DNA from: Natronomonas aquatica
GTDB lineage: Archaea; Halobacteriota; Halobacteria; Halobacteriales; Haloarculaceae
Length of the DNA: 35,777 bases
Assembly: GCF_024449025.1 (NCBI RefSeq)
Contig: NZ_JAHLKM010000025.1
Span: 1 to 35,777, forward strand
Direction: 5' to 3'
A program made the position numbers and the translations under genes. The notes beneath the pieces were generated by a model that saw only the letters and a program-made list of their open reading frames with translations, ran no database searches and was not told where the DNA came from. Of this stretch, positions 21,808-30,634 are shown one piece after another (position 1 is the stretch's first letter; every line of letters begins with the position of its first letter).

Positions 21808-22791
21808 TCACTCGACGGTCGGCAACTCGATCTCCTCGCCGTCGACGAACACCGTCGGCTCCCGGATGATGCCGTCGCTGTGGATCGGCGCGTCGGTGTC
21901 GCCGCCGATGCCCGCGTCGTCGCCGATCGCGATGTGAACCGTCCCGCCGGCCTTCTCGTCGAGAAGGACGCTGCCGAGGAGTTCGGTGACGCCGATGTTC
22001 GTCCCGATCCCCAATTCGGCGACGTTGTAGGCGTCCCGGCCGACCTCCTCTGCGGCCGCCTCGACGTCCGAGCGGACGGCGTCGTCCGAGATCTCGGTCA
22101 CGTAGCCGTCTTCGACCTCGATGGTGACCGTCTGGCCGTCCGCGAGTTTCCCGTGGGGGCGGATCGTCCCGTCGACGACGTAGGTGCCGTCGGCCGACTC
22201 GGGGCTGATGAACACTTCGCCGGCCGGCAGATTCGAGAAGGCGCCGGGGTCGTGGACGATCCCGGTGTCCTCCCGCCACGACCGATCGCCCACCTGTAAG
22301 GTGATGTCGGTTCCTTTCGGGGACGTGACTCGGATCTCTTCTGCGCCTTCGACCCGTTCGAGCATCGCTGCACACTCGGCGGCGATCGCGTCGTAATCGG
22401 CGTCCAGCCCGACCGTGAACACCTCTTCGGTGATCCCCGGTAGCGTCGCTCCGCGGACGCCCGCGTCCGTCGCATCCGACCGGGCGCGAGTGTGTGAGAT
22501 GCTCTTGGTCGTCGGCGCGAGAAAGGCGTCGGCCTCCCCGAGTGCCGCCGCGACGGGGGCGGGCGGTTCGGCGCCGTGTTGTGGTCCCGGCGGATACCGG
22601 ACGATCGTGGCGTCCTCGGTCGCCTCGAGTGCGGCCCCGTAGATCGCCTCGCCGATGGGGGCGCGTTTGTCGTCGGTGACGACGACGCAGGTCTCGCCGT
22701 CCTCGACCGCGAGACACTGCCCGATGGCTGTCTCGGCCGCCGCTTCGACCGCCTCGGGATCTTCGATCGTGAGTTCCTCGGACTCGCTCAT
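21808..22791 (-). CDS. Aminopeptidase (M29-like metallopeptidase)
   Basis: 327 residues. The C-terminal half contains the pattern of thermophilic-type aminopeptidases: [22 protein letters not shown], then [38 protein letters not shown], and [17 protein letters not shown], supplying Glu, His and Asp ligands for two metal ions. The N-terminal half is an alpha/beta domain with [21 protein letters not shown]. It should remove N-terminal residues from peptides in the cytoplasm. It is transcribed away from the GAPDH gene, about 120 bases apart. Confidence 0.8.
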   Translation of the reverse strand: MSESEELTIEDPEAVEAAAETAIGQCLAVEDGETCVVVTDDKRAPIGEAIYGAALEATEDATIVRYPPGPQHGAEPPAPVAAALGEADAFLAPTTKSISHTRARSDATDAGVRGATLPGITEEVFTVGLDADYDAIAAECAAMLERVEGAEEIRVTSPKGTDITLQVGDRSWREDTGIVHDPGAFSNLPAGEVFISPESADGTYVVDGTIRPHGKLADGQTVTIEVEDGYVTEISDDAVRSDVEAAAEEVGRDAYNVAELGIGTNIGVTELLGSVLLDEKAGGTVHIAIGDDAGIGGDTDAPIHSDGIIREPTVFVDGEEIELPTVE

Positions 22792-22910
22792 GGCTCCCGG
22801 TTGGGCGGGCGACCGGAAAGACGTTCCTGTCCGGCAGCAGTCGGGACCCGCCCCGGTTCACCGACGCCGCGGAGAGAAACGGTTATTCCCGTGGATGGCG
22901 ACCCACGAGT

Positions 22911-23927
22911 ATGAACGTCCAGGTCGCGGTCAACGGCTACGGGACCATCGGGAAACGGGTCGCCGACGCCGTGACGCTCCAGCCGGACATGGAGCTGGTC
23001 GGGGTCGCGAAAACGCGCCCGAACCACGAGGCGGAACTCGCCGAATCGAAGGGGTATCCACTCTATGCGGCCATCGAGGACCGGATCGACCTGTTCGAGG
23101 AGGCGGGGATCGAACTCGCCGGCACCGTCGACGAGCTGGTCGCCGCCGCCGACGTCGTCGTCGACGCCTGTCCCTCCGGGATCGGCGCCGAAAACAAGTC
23201 CCTCTATGAGGACCACGACACGCCGGCGCTGTATCAGGGCGGCGAGGACGCCGATCTGGTCGACACCTCGTTCAACGCCCGCGGGAACTTCGCCGACGCG
23301 GTCGGTGCCGACCACGTCCGCGTCGTCTCCTGTAACACGACCGGGCTCTCGCGGTTGCTCGCGCCGCTGGAGGCGGAATACGGCGTCGAGAAGGCCCGGG
23401 TGACGCTGATCCGCCGGGGCGGGGATCCCGCCCAGAGCGGCCGCGGGCCGATCAACGATATCCTGCCGAACCCCGTACATCTCCCCTCTCACCACGGTCC
23501 GGACGTGAACACGATCTTCCCCGATCTGGACATCGACACGCTGGGGTTGAAGGTGCCCGCGACGCTGATGCACACCCACTCGGTGAACGTGACGCTCGAA
23601 TCGACTCCCGACGCCGACGCGGTCGCGGAGTTACTCGAGGGAGAAAGCCGGATCTTCCTGATCCCCGAAGGCTCCGATATCGACGGTGCGGGCGCGCTCA
23701 AGGAGTTCGCGATGGATCGCGGCCGCCCCCGGGGCGACATCTGGGAGAACTGCATCTGGCGGGAGTCGGTCTCGATGGAGGGGTCGGACCTGTATCTCTT
23801 TCAGGCGATCCACCAGGAGTCGGACGTCGTCCCCGAGAACGTCGACGCGATCCGTGCGGTGACGGGCGCCGCCGACGCCGAGGAATCGATCGCCCGGACC
23901 AACGAGACGGTGGGTGTCGGTTTTTGA
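22911..23927 (+). CDS. gap: Glyceraldehyde-3-phosphate dehydrogenase, archaeal type II
   Basis: 338 residues. The Rossmann start [20 protein letters not shown] and the catalytic Cys141 in [13 protein letters not shown] identify the phosphorylating type II GAPDH of archaea (NAD(P)-dependent oxidation of glyceraldehyde-3-phosphate to 1,3-bisphosphoglycerate, or the reverse in gluconeogenesis). Further family blocks are [32 protein letters not shown] and [12 protein letters not shown]. Full length. Haloferax has its gapB gene a few genes from an HVO_0476 homologue, so the order here agrees with conserved synteny. Confidence 0.95.
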   Translation: MNVQVAVNGYGTIGKRVADAVTLQPDMELVGVAKTRPNHEAELAESKGYPLYAAIEDRIDLFEEAGIELAGTVDELVAAADVVVDACPSGIGAENKSLYEDHDTPALYQGGEDADLVDTSFNARGNFADAVGADHVRVVSCNTTGLSRLLAPLEAEYGVEKARVTLIRRGGDPAQSGRGPINDILPNPVHLPSHHGPDVNTIFPDLDIDTLGLKVPATLMHTHSVNVTLESTPDADAVAELLEGESRIFLIPEGSDIDGAGALKEFAMDRGRPRGDIWENCIWRESVSMEGSDLYLFQAIHQESDVVPENVDAIRAVTGAADAEESIARTNETVGVGF

Positions 23928-23970
23928 CCCCGACAGAAGGCTTTTGACTGCGTCTCCCGTATCGAACCGT

Positions 23971-24363
23971 ATGCGACGTGACGACCGCGACGATCCGTTC
24001 GACGATATCTTCAGCGAGATCGAACGCATGATGGAAGGGATGGCCGGCGGGTTCGACGCCGGCGACGCCGGCTTCGGCGGCGACGCCGGCTTCGGCGGCG
24101 ACGCCCACGTCTCCGTCTACGAGACCGAAGAGGAGATCCGTGTCGTCGCTGACCTCCCCGGCGTCGAGAAAGAGGACATCCGGATCAAATGCGACGGCCG
24201 CCACGTCACGATCTCGGCCTCGACGGAGACCAGCGAGTACGAAGAGCGCATCGAGCTGCCCGCCCGGGTCGACGAGCACTCGGCGTCGGCGTCGTTCAAC
24301 AACGGCGTCCTCGAGATCGAACTCGACCGCACCGGCAGTTCGGCCGATATCGATCTCTCCTGA
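23971..24363 (+). CDS. Hsp20/alpha-crystallin small heat-shock protein
   Basis: About 130 residues. A short N-terminus (MRRDDRDDPFDDIFSEIERMMEGMAGG) is followed by a Gly/Asp/Ala repeat (DAGDAGFGGDAGFGGDA) and an alpha-crystallin domain: HVSVYETEEEIRVVADLPGVEKEDIRIKCDGRHVTISA, then ELPARVDEHSASASFNNGVLEIELDR. It lacks the C-terminal IxI/V extension that drives large oligomers. I chose 23971, since the upstream in-frame Met lies within the GAPDH gene. It is a cytoplasmic holdase chaperone and the second Hsp20 in the window. Confidence 0.85.
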   Translation: MRRDDRDDPFDDIFSEIERMMEGMAGGFDAGDAGFGGDAGFGGDAHVSVYETEEEIRVVADLPGVEKEDIRIKCDGRHVTISASTETSEYEERIELPARVDEHSASASFNNGVLEIELDRTGSSADIDLS

Positions 24364-24420
24364 CCGGTCGCGGTCGCGTGCCTTTTTGTTCCCGCCCGTC
24401 TCTTCGCTGGAACCGAGACC

Positions 24421-24771
24421 ATGAGCCGCGCACGCGAGTGGTATCGGTGGGAACGACGGGCGGCGACCGAACTGTACCTCCTGTGGGGACTGGCGGCGAT
24501 CTTCTACGGCGGCGGCGACGTCCTGACGACGATCGTCCTCGTCTATGCGGTCCCGGGGGTCGGCGAGGCGAACCCGTTCGTCCACTGGGGGCTCGCTACC
24601 TTCGGGATCCCCGGGCTGGTCGCGATGAAACTGTCCGTTTTCGGGCTGGGGGTCTCCCTGAGCTGGGTCGGCCTCGAATACCGCGATCGGCTCCTGTACT
24701 ACGCGCCGCCGCTCTGTATGTTCCTCTTCGGGCTCGGTGCGACCGTCGTCAACCTCCGTCTGATCCTCTGA
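24421..24771 (+). CDS. DUF5658-like membrane protein
   Basis: 116 residues with three to four membrane segments: LYLLWGLAAIFYGGGDVLTTIVLVYAV, LATFGIPGLVAMKLSVFGLGVSLSWVGL and LLYYAPPLCMFLFGLGATVVNLRLIL. The GGGDVLTT and GEANPFV motifs match the haloarchaeal family I recall as DUF5658; function unknown. Its 3' end overlaps the end of the convergent ATP-grasp gene by 23 bases. Confidence 0.7.
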   Translation: MSRAREWYRWERRAATELYLLWGLAAIFYGGGDVLTTIVLVYAVPGVGEANPFVHWGLATFGIPGLVAMKLSVFGLGVSLSWVGLEYRDRLLYYAPPLCMFLFGLGATVVNLRLIL

Positions 24772-25639
24772 GGGGGTCGTCGGCCGTCCGCCGGATCAGC
24801 CCCGCCAGCCGGTCGTAAAACCCCGACTCGTACTTCGTCGCCGTGTCGACGGTCGGGCGGGCGTTCGTCTCGTTGACGACGGCCCGATCGCCCGAGACGA
24901 GGATGTCGACACCCAGCCAGTCGATCCCGAGTTCCCGGGCGGCCGTCTCGGCGAGTTGCCGGAGATCGGTCGGGAGATCGACGCCCTCGGCGGTCGCGCC
25001 CCGATGGACGTTGTGTTTCCAGCGTCCGGCTTCCCGATCGGCCGCCGACAGGCGCCGTTCGACCGCGCCGGCGAACTCGCCGTCGACGACCATCGCCCGG
25101 ATATCGCGGGCTTCGGGGAGGAACTCCTGGAGGAGAAACGAGCGGTCGTCGGCCGCCCGGTAGTCGTGGACCAAAGCGAGGTAATCACAGATCCCGAGAA
25201 ACGAATCGAGATCGCCCGCCTTCGCGATCCCGACCCCGCGGGTCGTCGAGTTGGGCTTGACGACGACGGGCGGCTCGAACCGCTCGAAGGCCGCCCGCAG
25301 TTCCGGTTCGCCGGCCGGATTCGAGACGTAGACGGTCTCGGGCGTCGGTACGCCCGCCCGCCCGAGCCGGGCCAGCGCCCCTGCCTTGTTCCGGCTTCGG
25401 AGGACCGCGTCCCGTCCGTTGACCCACGGGACGTCCAACAGCGCGTCAGCGACGCCGCCCTCCATCAGTCGGGAGGGGTAGACGAACCCGGCGTCGAATT
25501 CCGTTCCGGCCAGCGGCTCCGAGAGCGGCTGGACCCGTTCGGTCGTCGGGACGTGGACCGCTTCGATCCCCCGATCGGCGAGCGGCTCGGCGATCCGATC
25601 GAGCGTTTCGGCGTCCGTCGCGACCGCGAGCCGGAGCAT
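24749..25639 (-). CDS. RimK-like ATP-grasp ligase
   Basis: About 296 residues. The ATP-grasp blocks are in order: LRSRNKAGALARLGRAGVPTPETVYV, VVVKPNSTTRGVGIAKAGD, LLQEFLPEARDIRAMVVDGEF, RRLSAADREAGRWKHNVHRGATAEGV, and the Mg-binding WLGVDILVSGDRAVVNETNARP. RimK and its relatives (LysX, MptN) add amino acids such as glutamate to a carboxylate of a protein or small molecule. The start MLRLAVATDAETLDRI at 25639 fits the family; upstream frame is Arg/Ser-rich. It follows the aspartoacylase-like gene by 37 bases on the same strand, so the two probably act on a common amide-linked compound. Confidence 0.8.
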   Translation of the reverse strand: MLRLAVATDAETLDRIAEPLADRGIEAVHVPTTERVQPLSEPLAGTEFDAGFVYPSRLMEGGVADALLDVPWVNGRDAVLRSRNKAGALARLGRAGVPTPETVYVSNPAGEPELRAAFERFEPPVVVKPNSTTRGVGIAKAGDLDSFLGICDYLALVHDYRAADDRSFLLQEFLPEARDIRAMVVDGEFAGAVERRLSAADREAGRWKHNVHRGATAEGVDLPTDLRQLAETAARELGIDWLGVDILVSGDRAVVNETNARPTVDTATKYESGFYDRLAGLIRRTADDPLRGSDGG

Positions 25640-25676
25640 ACCCCAATCTGGGCGCGGGGATCCTTGAACGCGCCGG

Positions 25677-26520
25677 TCACTCGGCGTCCGGCGGCTCGAT
25701 CGATCCGCCGAACGAGCCGTAGATCCCGAAGATGTCCTCGTAACCGTGTTCGCTCGCCAGGATCGGCACGACGCCCTCCTCCTCGACTCGGTGGGTGTAG
25801 GTGTCGTCGCGGGCGAAGACACCCCCTTTCGGGATCTCCTCGAAGTTGGCGTAGTACACGTTGGGGCTCGCCGCCTCCCTTCGGTACCTCCTCGTGGCCC
25901 TTCGCGACCCGCGTCTCGGTGAACGTCGGCTCTTCGTCGGCCAACTGTCCGTGGGCCCGGAGGAACGAAAGCGCCGCCTCGTACCCGAACTCGGCGGCCT
26001 CGTCGCTGCCCTGCCGGCCGGCCTCCAGCGAGACCGTGTGGGCGAGCACCGAATCGAGCGTCGTCCCCCGAAGCTCGCTCGAATCGACGGCGTACTCGAC
26101 GGGGAGCCCCGTTACCGTCCGCCGGACCGACTCGGTGAGCTGGCTGAATATCGCGAACGGCGGCGGCGCGCTGTGGGAGGTATGAAGCGCGAGGATCGCC
26201 TCCGCTCCGGAGAGTACCTCGATCAGCCGCGCGGCCAGCGCCGACTCGTAGACGTCGCCCGTGTCGTCGCCGGGGAAGGTCCGGTTCAGATCCACCTCCC
26301 GGTAGCGCTCGCCGGCCTCGAGGGCCGGCTCGTTGGCGATCACAAGCTGTACCGTTCCGCCCGTATCCCCGTCAGGTAGCCGCTCTGCGAGCCGTTCGAT
26401 AGCCCGCACGCCGGCCGGTTCGTCCCCGTGGATTCCCCCCACGATCGCGACGCGGGGCCGTCCCGCGCCGCGTTCGATCACCTCCATACACGACGGTACG
26501 GGTGCGTCAACTATAGACAA
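25677..26520 (-). pseudogene. Succinylglutamate desuccinylase/aspartoacylase-like gene with a frameshift
   Basis: A zinc-dependent deacylase of the AspA/AstE family: VAIVGGIHGDEPAGVRAIERL has the H-x-x-E zinc pair, LNRTFPGD the substrate Arg and ILALHTSHS the third zinc His. The frame is correct up to VAKGHEEVPKGG near 25885, then departs. The true continuation, NVYYANFEEIPKGGVFARDDTYTH to EPPDAE, is in the next frame (stop at 25677). Removing one C from the CCCC run at about 25866-25870 would rejoin them. Either the gene is freshly inactivated or the base is a sequencing error, since the downstream text shows no decay. Start at 26520 or at the internal Met at 26487. It precedes the ATP-grasp gene. 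Confidence 0.75.
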
Positions 26521-26587
26521 CTGCCCGTTCCGCCCCGGCCCGAAGTCACCCGTCCGATCCCGAAAGCAAAAAAGCGACTGTTTGGGG

Positions 26588-27103
26588 TCAGAACGCCGTC
26601 CCCTGGGAGGGCTCGTACTGGCCGACGAGCTGTGTCGAGGCGAGGACCTCGGCCTCCATCCCGGCGGTCATGTCGACGACCGCCTTCCGGGCCTCCGGCT
26701 CGAGCCCGAGTTCGGAATCGAGCGCGAGCAGTTTGAACCGGTACCGGTGGGCCCCGTCCGGCGGCGAGGGGCCGCCGAAATCCGCCTCGACGAAGTCGTT
26801 GTACCCGACCGTCGCGCCGTCTGCGGCCGGATCCCAGTCGCGCGGGATCGTCCCGACGTCAGGAGCGATGTCCCACACCAGCCAGTGGTCGAACGTGAAC
26901 CCGACGGCCCCCTTGGCGTCGGGGTCGTCGACGACGAGCACGAGCGACTCGGCTCCCTCGGGGACGTTCTCGATCCGCAGTTCGGGGTTCTCGTTTTCGT
27001 TCACGTAGCCGACGTAATCGGGCATCCCCTCGTCGTCGTCGAAGTCGGTCGCGGTTATCGATAGTATCCCTTGCTGTTCGAGATCGTCTTCGAGGAGCGA
27101 CAT
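26588..27103 (-). CDS. YbhB/YbcL-type PEBP (phosphatidylethanolamine-binding-like) protein
   Basis: 171 residues with the conserved ligand-pocket blocks LVLVVDDPDAKGAVGFTFDHWLVWDI, GTIPRDWDPAADGATVGYNDF and GGPSPPDGAHRYRFKLLAL. This family is cytoplasmic and widespread; its ligand in archaea is unknown. Full length. It starts at MSLLEDDLEQQG and stands alone, 67 bases before the aspartoacylase-like gene's start on the same strand. Confidence 0.9.
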   Translation of the reverse strand: MSLLEDDLEQQGILSITATDFDDDEGMPDYVGYVNENENPELRIENVPEGAESLVLVVDDPDAKGAVGFTFDHWLVWDIAPDVGTIPRDWDPAADGATVGYNDFVEADFGGPSPPDGAHRYRFKLLALDSELGLEPEARKAVVDMTAGMEAEVLASTQLVGQYEPSQGTAF

Positions 27104-27159
27104 CTCTCTTTGCCTCCGTAGGCGGTGACTTTACGAGGGAAAATAAATTTTAGTATCTG

Positions 27160-27696
27160 TTAGCCGGACGCCCCTTCGCTGTCCGTGACGTCCCCCGGGC
27201 TACCCTTCTCGCGGGTCGGGATCAACATCGTGCGCTCGAACTGCATCACGATGTCGCCGTCCTGGTTGTGGGCGGTCGTCTCGACGGTGACGATCCCGTC
27301 GCCCTCGCGTGATTCGCTCGGGCGCTTGTCGAGGACCTCGCTTTGGGCGTAGAGGGTATCTCCGTGAAAGACCGGGTTGGGCATGACGATGTTGCTCCAC
27401 TCGAGGTTGGCGACGGTCTTGTGGCTCACGTCGCTGACGGTCATCCCCGTCACGATCGCGAGCGTCAGCGTGGAGTTGACCAGACACTCCCCGAACTCCG
27501 TGTCCTTCCCGTATTCGTCGTTGAAGTGCAGCGGGTGGGTGTTCATCGTCAACAGCGTAAACCAGACGTTGTCCGTCTGGGTGATCGTCCGGCCGGGGCG
27601 GTGTTCGTAGATGTCGCCGACCTCGAAGTCCTCGTAGTAGCGGCCGTAGTCCTCCCGATACCGGTTCTCGCCGACCTCGATCACGTTGCGGACCAT
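27160..27696 (-). CDS. MaoC-family hydratase, mesaconyl-CoA hydratase-like
   Basis: 178 residues, a single hot-dog domain. YYEDFEVGDIYEHRPGRTITQTDNVWFTLLTMNTHPLHFND contains the MaoC active-site Asp and His (D-x-x-H-like pattern in DNVWFTLLTMNTHPLHF), followed by FGECLVNSTLTLAIVTGMTVSDVS. The DNVWFTLLTMNTHPLHF text resembles mesaconyl-CoA hydratases of the methylaspartate and ethylmalonyl-CoA pathways, although those are about twice as long. It probably hydrates an enoyl-CoA. I chose MVRNVIEVGENRYREDY at 27696. Divergent from the acyl-CoA dehydrogenase gene across about 120 bases, which suggests shared control. Confidence 0.8.
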   Translation of the reverse strand: MVRNVIEVGENRYREDYGRYYEDFEVGDIYEHRPGRTITQTDNVWFTLLTMNTHPLHFNDEYGKDTEFGECLVNSTLTLAIVTGMTVSDVSHKTVANLEWSNIVMPNPVFHGDTLYAQSEVLDKRPSESREGDGIVTVETTAHNQDGDIVMQFERTMLIPTREKGSPGDVTDSEGASG

Positions 27697-27819
27697 AGAT
27701 ACGTCCGGCCGGTCCGAGCAAGCGAGCATAAAGCCATCGACGACGCCGGGTACGCCGAAACGACCAGACGGGGCGCCGGGAGCGGTACATTCATTTCGCC
27801 GCTATCCGTCGTAGGGGTG

Positions 27820-29025
27820 ATGGCAAGCGTTTCATGGGACTTCACCCCACTGTCCTCCGAGCAGGAGCTGATCAAGCGCGAGATCGGCCGGATCTGCGGG
27901 GAGTTCGACGCCGAGTACTGGCGCGAACACGACAAAAACAAGGAGTACCCCCACGAGTTCGCCGACCTGCTCGCGGAGAACGGCTGGCTCGGCGCTTTGA
28001 TACCCGAGGAGTACGGCGGCGGCGGCATGACCACCGACGAGATGGTCGTGATGATGGAGGAAATCGCCGCAAGCGGCGGCGGCTTCGGCGCCACGCAGGC
28101 GATCCACGGCGCGATCTACACCTCCCGTCCGCTCGTCGAACACGGCGGCGAGCGTATCAGAGAGGAAATCCTCCCGAAGCTCGCGACGGGCGAGAAGACG
28201 ATCCAGTCGCTCGGGCTCACGGAGCCGAACGCGGGTTCGGAGTCGACGGCCATCGAGACGGAGGCCGAACGCGACGGCGAGGAGTACGTCGTCAACGGCC
28301 AGAAGATCTGGACCTCCCGTCTCGACGTCTCGGATTACCTGCTCTTGGTCGCCAGAACGAAGCCCCGCGAGGCGGTCGAAAAGAAGACCGACGGCATCTC
28401 GATGCTGCTCGTCGACGTCGAGGACGCCAGATCCCAGGACGCCCTCGAGATGAAGCCGATCGAGAAGACCTCGACGAACCTCTCGAGCGCCTTCGAGGTG
28501 TGGCTCGAGGACCTCCGGGTCCCCGTCGAGAACGTCATCGGCGACGAGCACGCGGGCTTTTATAACCTCCTCGACGGGCTCAACGACGAGCGGCTCGTCA
28601 TCGCCGCCGAGTGTGTCGGCCACGCGAAACTCGCGATCGACCGCGCCGTCGAGTACGCGAACGAACGGGAGGTGTTCGACCGGCGGATCGGCTCGAACCA
28701 GTCGATCCAACACCCCCTCGCCGAGGCGTACATGCGGACGCTCTCGGTGAAACAGACCGTCTACCGGACGGCCGAGATGATGGATTCGCTGAACAGAGAG
28801 CAGGTCGGGACGCTGGCGAACGCCTCGAACTACCTCGCCTCCGAGCTCGCCTTCGACGCCTCGGACGCGGCCGTCCAGACGTTCGGCGGGTTCGGGATCG
28901 CCCGCGAGTACGACGTCGAGCGGATGTTCCGGGACGCCCGGCTCGCGAAGATCGCGCCGATCTCACAGCAACTCGCGTTGAACTACGTCGGCGAGAAGGC
29001 GCTGGGCCTCCCGCGGTCGTTCTGA
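27820..29025 (+). CDS. Acyl-CoA dehydrogenase
   Basis: About 401 residues, full length. The N-terminal helical domain is followed by IQSLGLTEPNAGSESTAIETEAERDGEEYVVNGQKIWTS, the FAD-contacting strand region, and YANEREVFDRRIGSNQSIQHPLAEAYM. The end reads FGGFGIAREYDVERMFRDARLAKIAPISQQLALNYVGEKALGLPRSF. It lacks the IYEGTSEIQ motif with the usual catalytic Glu; the KIAPxS...LNYV...LGLPRSF ending belongs to a subfamily in which the base must be elsewhere. It introduces an alpha-beta double bond in an acyl-CoA and passes electrons to ETF. Start ATG 27820 (MASVSWDF) follows family length; the longer frame to 27343 is antisense to the hydratase gene. Confidence 0.9.
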   Translation: MASVSWDFTPLSSEQELIKREIGRICGEFDAEYWREHDKNKEYPHEFADLLAENGWLGALIPEEYGGGGMTTDEMVVMMEEIAASGGGFGATQAIHGAIYTSRPLVEHGGERIREEILPKLATGEKTIQSLGLTEPNAGSESTAIETEAERDGEEYVVNGQKIWTSRLDVSDYLLLVARTKPREAVEKKTDGISMLLVDVEDARSQDALEMKPIEKTSTNLSSAFEVWLEDLRVPVENVIGDEHAGFYNLLDGLNDERLVIAAECVGHAKLAIDRAVEYANEREVFDRRIGSNQSIQHPLAEAYMRTLSVKQTVYRTAEMMDSLNREQVGTLANASNYLASELAFDASDAAVQTFGGFGIAREYDVERMFRDARLAKIAPISQQLALNYVGEKALGLPRSF

Positions 29026-29064
29026 CCGTTCGCTCCGGTCGTCCCCGCGTCCGACCGTTTTAGA

Positions 29065-30471
29065 TCAGTCGTCGGCGACGGCTTCGTTTCGCGATTCCGC
29101 GAGAAGCGGTGCGGTGAGTTCTTCGACGCGCTCGTCCTCCAGCGAGCGGACGCGCTCGAGGAACTCATCGGCGGCCGCCGAGGGGAGATCGACGGTGAGG
29201 TCTCCGTATTTCTCGGTCACGTCGTCCCACGACATCCGGTTTTCGGGCTCGCCGTTGGCGTACTCGACGTGCGTTTCGAACGTTTCCCCGGCCGTCTCGA
29301 TCGTGACGTCGGCACACCACATCTCGGGGTACGCCTCGTTTACCGCCGCGGACGATCGGACGTCGGTCGTCCGCATGATCCGGCCGAACTCCTCGGTGTA
29401 GCCGTCGCTCCATTCGATGAACGAATCGACGGTCGCCTCGCCCGCGACGGCGGCCAGCGCGACCCCGAAGGGCATACTGAACTGTGCGTCGACGAACGAC
29501 TGGGGGTTCTCCTTTCGCTCGGCCGGCCGCCCGACGAGCTCTATGCCCGGATCGGCGATCTCGACGGTCGCGCTCTCGATGTCCTCGGGGGCGATCGAAG
29601 CTTCCTCGAGGATCCCGAAGACGCCGTCCAGCGGGGCGTGCATGTACCGACAGCACGGGTACGGCTTGATGCCGGTCCGGTAGAGCTCGTACTCCTCGCC
29701 GAGTCCCTCGGTCGCCAGCTCCGGTTTGGGATCGTCGCTGTAGGCGTTGAGGAAGCCGTCCTCGCCCTCGATCGGGGCCTCGGAGCCGTAGAAGCCGGCC
29801 TCGGCGAACCGGGCGGCGAGGATCCCCGAGTGGGCCGCCAGCCCGGGGTGGGCGCGTTTGTTCCAGGAGCCGTTCGCCAGGTACTGCTGGGAGCCGGCGG
29901 CCTGGCTGCCGTTGAGCCCGAAGGCGTTCGCCAGCCCCCCGGCATCGAGGCCGGCGATCTTGCCGGCGGCGGCCGTCGCGGCGAAGGTCCCACACGTCGC
30001 GGTGATGTGGAACCCCCGATCGTAGTGGGAGGCGGGGTCGACCGCCTGCCCGAGCCGGCAGTTTACCTCGTAACCGGCGACGATGGCGGCGAGCAGTTCC
30101 TCGCCGCCGACGTCCCGCTCGACCGTCTCGGCGGTCGCGATCGCCGCGGGGATGACCGAGGCGCCGGGGTGGTGTGAGGCGCCGCGGTGGGTGTCGTCGT
30201 AATCGAGGCTGTGGACGAGCGCCCCGTTCAACAGCGCGGCGTACTCGGGTTCCAGCGTCTCACCCGTCGCGAAGACGGTCGCTTCCCCGCCGTCGGCCAG
30301 CGAGTCGACGCCGTCGACGAACGCGTCGCTGGATCCGGCCCGCGATCGCGCGCCGATCGAGACCCCGATCGCATCGAGCGTCAGTTTCTTCGCGTAGTCT
30401 ACGACCTCCTCCGGGAGGTCGTCGTACGCCAGCTCGGTCACGTATTCGGCGTACGTCGTGGTGATCGTCAT
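29065..30471 (-). CDS. MmgE/PrpD family protein
   Basis: 468 residues, full length. Family blocks: MTITTTYAEYVTELAYDDLPEEVVDYAKKLTLDAIGVSIGA, then LDYDDTHRGASHHPGASVIPAAIA, AFGLNGSQAAGSQQYLANGSWNKRAHPGLAAHSGILAARFAEAG and GIKPYPCCRYMHAPLDG. Members include 2-methylcitrate dehydratase, cis-aconitate decarboxylase and iminodisuccinate epimerase, so the reaction is a lyase or isomerase step on a branched or tricarboxylic acid; which one cannot be told here. It is divergent from the MFS gene and convergent with the acyl-CoA dehydrogenase gene. The start at 30471 follows the family. Confidence 0.9.
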   Translation of the reverse strand: MTITTTYAEYVTELAYDDLPEEVVDYAKKLTLDAIGVSIGARSRAGSSDAFVDGVDSLADGGEATVFATGETLEPEYAALLNGALVHSLDYDDTHRGASHHPGASVIPAAIATAETVERDVGGEELLAAIVAGYEVNCRLGQAVDPASHYDRGFHITATCGTFAATAAAGKIAGLDAGGLANAFGLNGSQAAGSQQYLANGSWNKRAHPGLAAHSGILAARFAEAGFYGSEAPIEGEDGFLNAYSDDPKPELATEGLGEEYELYRTGIKPYPCCRYMHAPLDGVFGILEEASIAPEDIESATVEIADPGIELVGRPAERKENPQSFVDAQFSMPFGVALAAVAGEATVDSFIEWSDGYTEEFGRIMRTTDVRSSAAVNEAYPEMWCADVTIETAGETFETHVEYANGEPENRMSWDDVTEKYGDLTVDLPSAAADEFLERVRSLEDERVEELTAPLLAESRNEAVADD

Positions 30472-30599
30472 AGTTCCAGTGTCTCGCAGGATCCGTCTTA
30501 GCGTTTGGGGTCGTTGCTCACCGACGGGTCGAGGTCCGACACGATGGAGCCTGTCCCCCGCCCGTTCGGCTTCCCGATCCCCCGAGGCGTCGAACAACG

Positions 30600-30609
30600 G
30601 TTTTTTATT
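30600..30609 (+). promoter_or_regulatory. TATA box of the MFS gene
   Basis: A T-rich element ending TTTTTTATTG lies about 30 bases upstream of the ATG at 30635, consistent with a leaderless or very short-leader transcript. Confidence 0.45.
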
Positions 30610-30634
30610 GTATCGGTCTACGGAGTAGAACAAA

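Noticed and set aside
21719-22861. 380-residue minus-strand frame over the aminopeptidase gene
   Set aside because: Arg/Gly-rich shadow; the aminopeptidase frame carries the conserved metal-site text.
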